Part shown: piece by piece, positions 6,172-8,424 of the stretch
Layout: each line of letters begins with the position of its first letter
How positions within the stretch are numbered: position 1 is the stretch's first letter
Assembly (NCBI GenBank): GCA_946414975.1
Contig: CAMKQS010000062.1
Span: 1 to 8,424 of the forward strand
DNA from: an uncultured Caryophanales bacterium
GTDB taxonomy: Bacteria > Bacillota_I > Bacilli_A > RF39 > UBA660
Direction of reading: 5' to 3'
Length of the DNA: 8,424 bases
Notes under the pieces: generated by a model
Told to the model about the DNA's origin: nothing
Databases searched by the model: none
The model's input: only the letters and a program-made list of their open reading frames with translations
Position numbers and translations under genes: made by a program

Positions 6172-7260
6172 TTATCTTATATAATCATCTGGCGATATAT
6201 TTTTTGTTGTTTGTTCCCATTTAAATGATATTGGATTTGAATCTCCTGAACAATATTTACACAACTCAACAGGTTTATTTATATATTTAAGAACTAACTT
6301 TCTACTTTTAAAAGATGTTATTTCTTTTTTAGTTTCTGGATAATCATATTGAAAATGGTTATTAAAAATATTAATAAAGACTGATGGTGCACATCTACTT
6401 ATTACGCCATTATGTATAATAATACATTTCTCACATTCCTTCGCAATATTTTCAAAATCTGATGTTTTCTTATTATTTAAAATCTTATTAAATTTATCGC
6501 CTATTCTAAATATTTCATATCTTACACCATTTTTTATAAGTCTTGATTCAACTTCGTTTATTCTCTTCGTCATCGGTGGATATAACGAAATTGAAATAAA
6601 AATATTTAATCTTGCTAGTTCTTTTAAAAATTCTTCTGATTTCGATAATAGTAATATTCCATTTGTTATTATTTTCATATTTGAATATGGAAATATTTGC
6701 TTTGTATATTCAATATAATCTAAAATATCATCACATAACAAAGGTTCTCCTCCTAAAAATCTAAACTCAAATATTTTAAAACCTAATTTATTAATATTAT
6801 TAATATCTTTTTTATATTGTTCTAAATCGTAAAACTTTGCTTTAGTTTGCAAGTTTGAAAAATGATAACATCTATTACATTTTAAATTGCAATGTATTGC
6901 AATTGGTATTTGAATCTTATCAATCCAGTAATAATCTAGGTAACTTGATACAATATTATCAATATTATCAATATTATCATCTTTACTATTATATATATGG
7001 TTAAGTCTATTTACATCATATATATATACTTTTTTCTTATCAAAATTTAGTGAAGCAATTATCAATTCTCTCTTTTTTTCACTTAGTGAAGAAGGTAGTA
7101 CCAAAATCGAATTATTTAATTCATTATTTGTAATATTTAATTCTTCATAGGTGATGAAGTGTATTTTATTATATTTATTATATATTTTTGTAAAAGTAAA
7201 ATTTAAAAAGTCACTAAATTCATCTTTCTTATTATCTACAATTATAATTACATTTTGCAT
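6172..7260 (-). CDS. Radical SAM enzyme, twitch-type auxiliary cluster, novel N-terminal domain
   Basis: A 362-aa radical SAM protein. Residues 1-95 are an alpha/beta-looking domain I do not recognise (strands VIIIVD, KIHFITY, SILVLPS, KVYIYD), joined by a repetitive Asp-Asn-Ile linker at 95-103 to the core. The SAM cluster motif is HCNLKCNRCYHF at 123-134 (C124, C128, C131), followed by FLGGEPL at 168-174. The C-terminus has C276, C279, C290 (GVISRC) and CKYC at 334-337, then WEQT at 348-351. This is too few cysteines for a full SPASM domain but suits a one-cluster twitch domain as in BtrN-like dehydrogenases and radical SAM proteins of polysaccharide loci. A carbohydrate or other small-molecule substrate is more likely than a peptide. 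ATG 7260 is chosen over in-frame ATG 7272, because GGAGG at 7266-7270 overlaps the latter. Family certain, subfamily moderate. Confidence 0.92.
   Translation of the reverse strand: MQNVIIIVDNKKDEFSDFLNFTFTKIYNKYNKIHFITYEELNITNNELNNSILVLPSSLSEKKRELIIASLNFDKKKVYIYDVNRLNHIYNSKDDNIDNIDNIVSSYLDYYWIDKIQIPIAIHCNLKCNRCYHFSNLQTKAKFYDLEQYKKDINNINKLGFKIFEFRFLGGEPLLCDDILDYIEYTKQIFPYSNMKIITNGILLLSKSEEFLKELARLNIFISISLYPPMTKRINEVESRLIKNGVRYEIFRIGDKFNKILNNKKTSDFENIAKECEKCIIIHNGVISRCAPSVFINIFNNHFQYDYPETKKEITSFKSRKLVLKYINKPVELCKYCSGDSNPISFKWEQTTKNISPDDYIR
6952..6978. repeat. Three tandem 9-bp repeats in the interdomain linker of the twitch radical SAM gene
   Basis: AATATTATC occurs three times head to tail with no mismatches. 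The period is a multiple of three, so gain or loss of a copy keeps the frame. It encodes a repeated Asp-Asn-Ile linker between the N-terminal domain and the radical SAM core. Confidence 0.9.
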
Positions 7261-7265
7261 GATTG

Positions 7266-7270
7266 CCTCC
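7266..7270 (-). promoter_or_regulatory. Shine-Dalgarno site deciding the start of the twitch radical SAM gene
   Basis: GGAGG on the minus strand, 5 bases before ATG 7260. Its first G belongs to the alternative in-frame ATG at 7272-7270, which therefore cannot use this site. The 21-base gap after the GNAT stop holds nothing else. Confidence 0.8.
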
Positions 7271-7281
7271 ATTATTATGTT

Positions 7282-8289
7282 TCATCGTTTATATAAAATT
7301 TTTTTCACAATATGTTTTAAATGCTTTACCAGTGTTCTAAATAATAATTTTATTTTCACAAAAACATTTGGGTTTATATAGATATTGTAATTTTTTGAAT
7401 TTTCTATACTAAAATGTTTTTTTAACAAACTATTTCCTCTTGAGAAATCAAACAAATTGTATTGTTCTATTTTTAAATAATTTAACAAATGGTATATTAC
7501 CAATTTACCTGGTTGTAAACGACTATATTCCTTATCAAATGCCATATGATATGCCATAAAATTACCAGGTGTAGCTATCAATCCAAACATATGAGCTATC
7601 GGAGTATTATTGTAGTATAAAATACAAAGCATACTATAATCAGTTTTAGAAATGTTTCTAAATAATTCTTTTGCTTTTTCATCAACAAATAAAGCTTTAC
7701 TCCTTTTTATTTTATTGCTTCTACTTTCTATATCGAAAATCACGTCAATGTAATCTCGTACACCATTTCCAGATATAATTTTAAATGATAGATTGTTATT
7801 CTTTTTTAATATACTTTCTATATATCTTTTTTCTTTCCTTTTAATAACCAAATCTAAATCTTGATTTAAGGAAACAAATGGATTATCTGAAGCAAATTCT
7901 GTAATACACTCTTGTTCTTTTATACCATATGTGTCAAAATTACATTCTAATAAAGTAATTGTTTTTTTATTTTCTATACAATATTTCTTTAAAGTTCTAA
8001 TAATTTCTTTTATATCACCTTTATATAAAAAGGAAACTTTGTCTAAATATCTTCCACCTACAACTACCAGATTTTTAAATGGTGTTTTTATTAAAGGTAA
8101 AATAAATTGCACAGAATTATTATCATATCCTTTTAGGATGGTATATTGTTGTATTTGATACACTGAAATATAACTTTGAAACCATGATACGGAATTAAAA
8201 AAATTTCGATTGATGTTATTTTGCCATAGTTTTATCCACTCTTGTTTTGTTTTAGAATCAAGCTTATCTATTTCTTTTATAATTAACAT
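7282..8289 (-). CDS. GNAT-fold acyltransferase, CelD/BcsL (Acetyltransf_6) or FemAB-like type
   Basis: A 335-aa protein resembling the double-GNAT acyltransferases called CelD/BcsL or BioF2-like, common in polysaccharide and natural-product loci. The C-terminal GNAT half shows the usual order: IAHMFGLIA at 231-239, YHMAFDKEYSRLQPGKLVIYHLL at 247-269 (the F-D-x-x-Y and L-x-P-G elements), and LFDFSRGNSLLKKHF at 279-293, matching the DF-x-RG signature near the acyl-donor site. It would transfer an acyl or aminoacyl group to a sugar, amine or lipid-linked acceptor; the donor is unknown. The last 25 or so residues are very basic and amphipathic, so peripheral membrane binding is possible. No signal peptide or membrane helix is seen. 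ATG 8289 is chosen over ATG 8313, because GAGG at 8300-8303 serves only the former. Its first 26 bases overlap the end of the upstream gene in another frame. Confidence 0.8.
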   Translation of the reverse strand: MLIIKEIDKLDSKTKQEWIKLWQNNINRNFFNSVSWFQSYISVYQIQQYTILKGYDNNSVQFILPLIKTPFKNLVVVGGRYLDKVSFLYKGDIKEIIRTLKKYCIENKKTITLLECNFDTYGIKEQECITEFASDNPFVSLNQDLDLVIKRKEKRYIESILKKNNNLSFKIISGNGVRDYIDVIFDIESRSNKIKRSKALFVDEKAKELFRNISKTDYSMLCILYYNNTPIAHMFGLIATPGNFMAYHMAFDKEYSRLQPGKLVIYHLLNYLKIEQYNLFDFSRGNSLLKKHFSIENSKNYNIYINPNVFVKIKLLFRTLVKHLKHIVKKILYKR

Positions 8290-8424
8290 AGCTTTTATAC
8301 CTCGCAATATCATAAATGTCTGTTAAATCATTACTTTTTTTCTTAATCAATATAAATAATCTATACTTAATAAGTTTCAATATAAGTCTTATTTTGTGAT
8401 ATTTTTTATCCAATAGGTAATCAC
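8264..8424 (-). CDS. C-terminal end of an unidentified upstream protein (partial)
   Basis: A frame open from the right edge (first full codon 8422-8420) runs 52 codons to TAA at 8264-8266. In DNA this AT-rich, stops are frequent: the other two minus-strand frames stop within the first dozen codons after the edge. A run of this length is therefore good evidence of coding. It would fill the otherwise empty 111 bases above 8313. The peptide is highly basic, with an amphipathic stretch (RLILKLIKYRLFILIKKK) and the ending SYVNYKRNR. It overlaps the GNAT start by 26 bases and contains its ribosome-binding site, as expected for operon neighbours. I do not recognise the family; the rest lies outside the window. 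Confidence 0.6.
   Translation of the reverse strand, partial: DYLLDKKYHKIRLILKLIKYRLFILIKKKSNDLTDIYDIARYKSYVNYKRNR
8300..8303 (-). promoter_or_regulatory. Shine-Dalgarno site of the GNAT gene, inside the upstream coding frame
   Basis: GAGG on the minus strand, 10 bases before ATG 8289. The alternative ATG 8313 has no purine-rich site upstream of it. The spacing is slightly long, so the start call is good rather than certain. Confidence 0.6.

Noticed and set aside
5414..7281. Search for a RiPP precursor near the radical SAM genes
   Set aside because: The gaps (6154-6171, 5414-5424, 7261-7281) are 11-21 bases and cannot hold one. No short leader-core ORF was found elsewhere on the coding strand within the window.
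828..8158. Plus-strand open frames of about 65-92 codons (for example 1758-2036 and 7151-7381)
   Set aside because: They lie antisense to well-supported genes, have no clear ribosome-binding sites, and their Phe/Leu/Ile/Ser-rich composition is what the complement of AT-rich coding DNA gives.
8330..8390. TTGAAA followed by AT-rich -10-like hexamers upstream of the GNAT gene
   Set aside because: Such matches are expected by chance in this AT-rich DNA, and the region reads as the coding end of another gene.
1..8424. tRNA/rRNA genes, CRISPR arrays, insertion sequences or attachment sites
   Set aside because: No cloverleaf, spaced repeat array, transposase or terminal inverted repeats were seen; coding sequence fills nearly the whole window.

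Overview
The window is very AT-rich and reads with the standard genetic code: Trp is encoded by TGG and TGA serves as a stop. Starts are preceded by strong AGGAG or AGGTGA ribosome-binding sites. Every supported gene lies on the minus strand with almost no intergenic DNA. This fits a low-GC Bacillota (Clostridia-like) genome. The species cannot be named from the sequence.

Transcription runs from high to low coordinates and looks like one operon cut at both ends. In order it encodes: the C-terminus of an unidentified protein (8424-8264, not in a standard long-ORF list); a CelD/BcsL-type GNAT acyltransferase (8289-7282); a radical SAM enzyme with a short 'twitch'-like cysteine tail and an unusual N-terminal domain (7260-6172); a classical short-chain dehydrogenase/reductase (6153-5425); a radical SAM/SPASM enzyme (5413-4112); a cytosolic GH5-like (clan GH-A) protein (4106-2829); an ABC-F ribosome-associated ATPase (2769-1117); a HAD phosphatase resembling the UMPH-1/cN-III 5'-nucleotidases (1108-362); and the N-terminal 116 residues of an HddC-like sugar-1-phosphate nucleotidyltransferase (350-1). 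Gaps are mostly 8-21 bases. Three stop codons lie inside the next gene's Shine-Dalgarno sequence. The only larger gap is 59 bases, in front of the ABC-F gene.

The set reads as a small-molecule or glycan module. A nucleotidyltransferase and a phosphatase would activate a sugar. Two radical SAM enzymes and an SDR would do redox, epimerisation or cross-linking chemistry. A GNAT would acylate or aminoacylate, and a glycosidase-fold protein would handle a glycoside inside the cell. The ABC-F ATPase is the odd member and suggests either self-protection against a ribosome-targeting product or a translation factor caught in the operon. A cell-surface polysaccharide locus is the more conservative reading; an uncharacterised sugar-derived natural-product locus is the more exciting one. 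No RiPP precursor, mobile element, RNA gene, CRISPR array or terminator was seen. No stretch over 300 bases lacks a gene.
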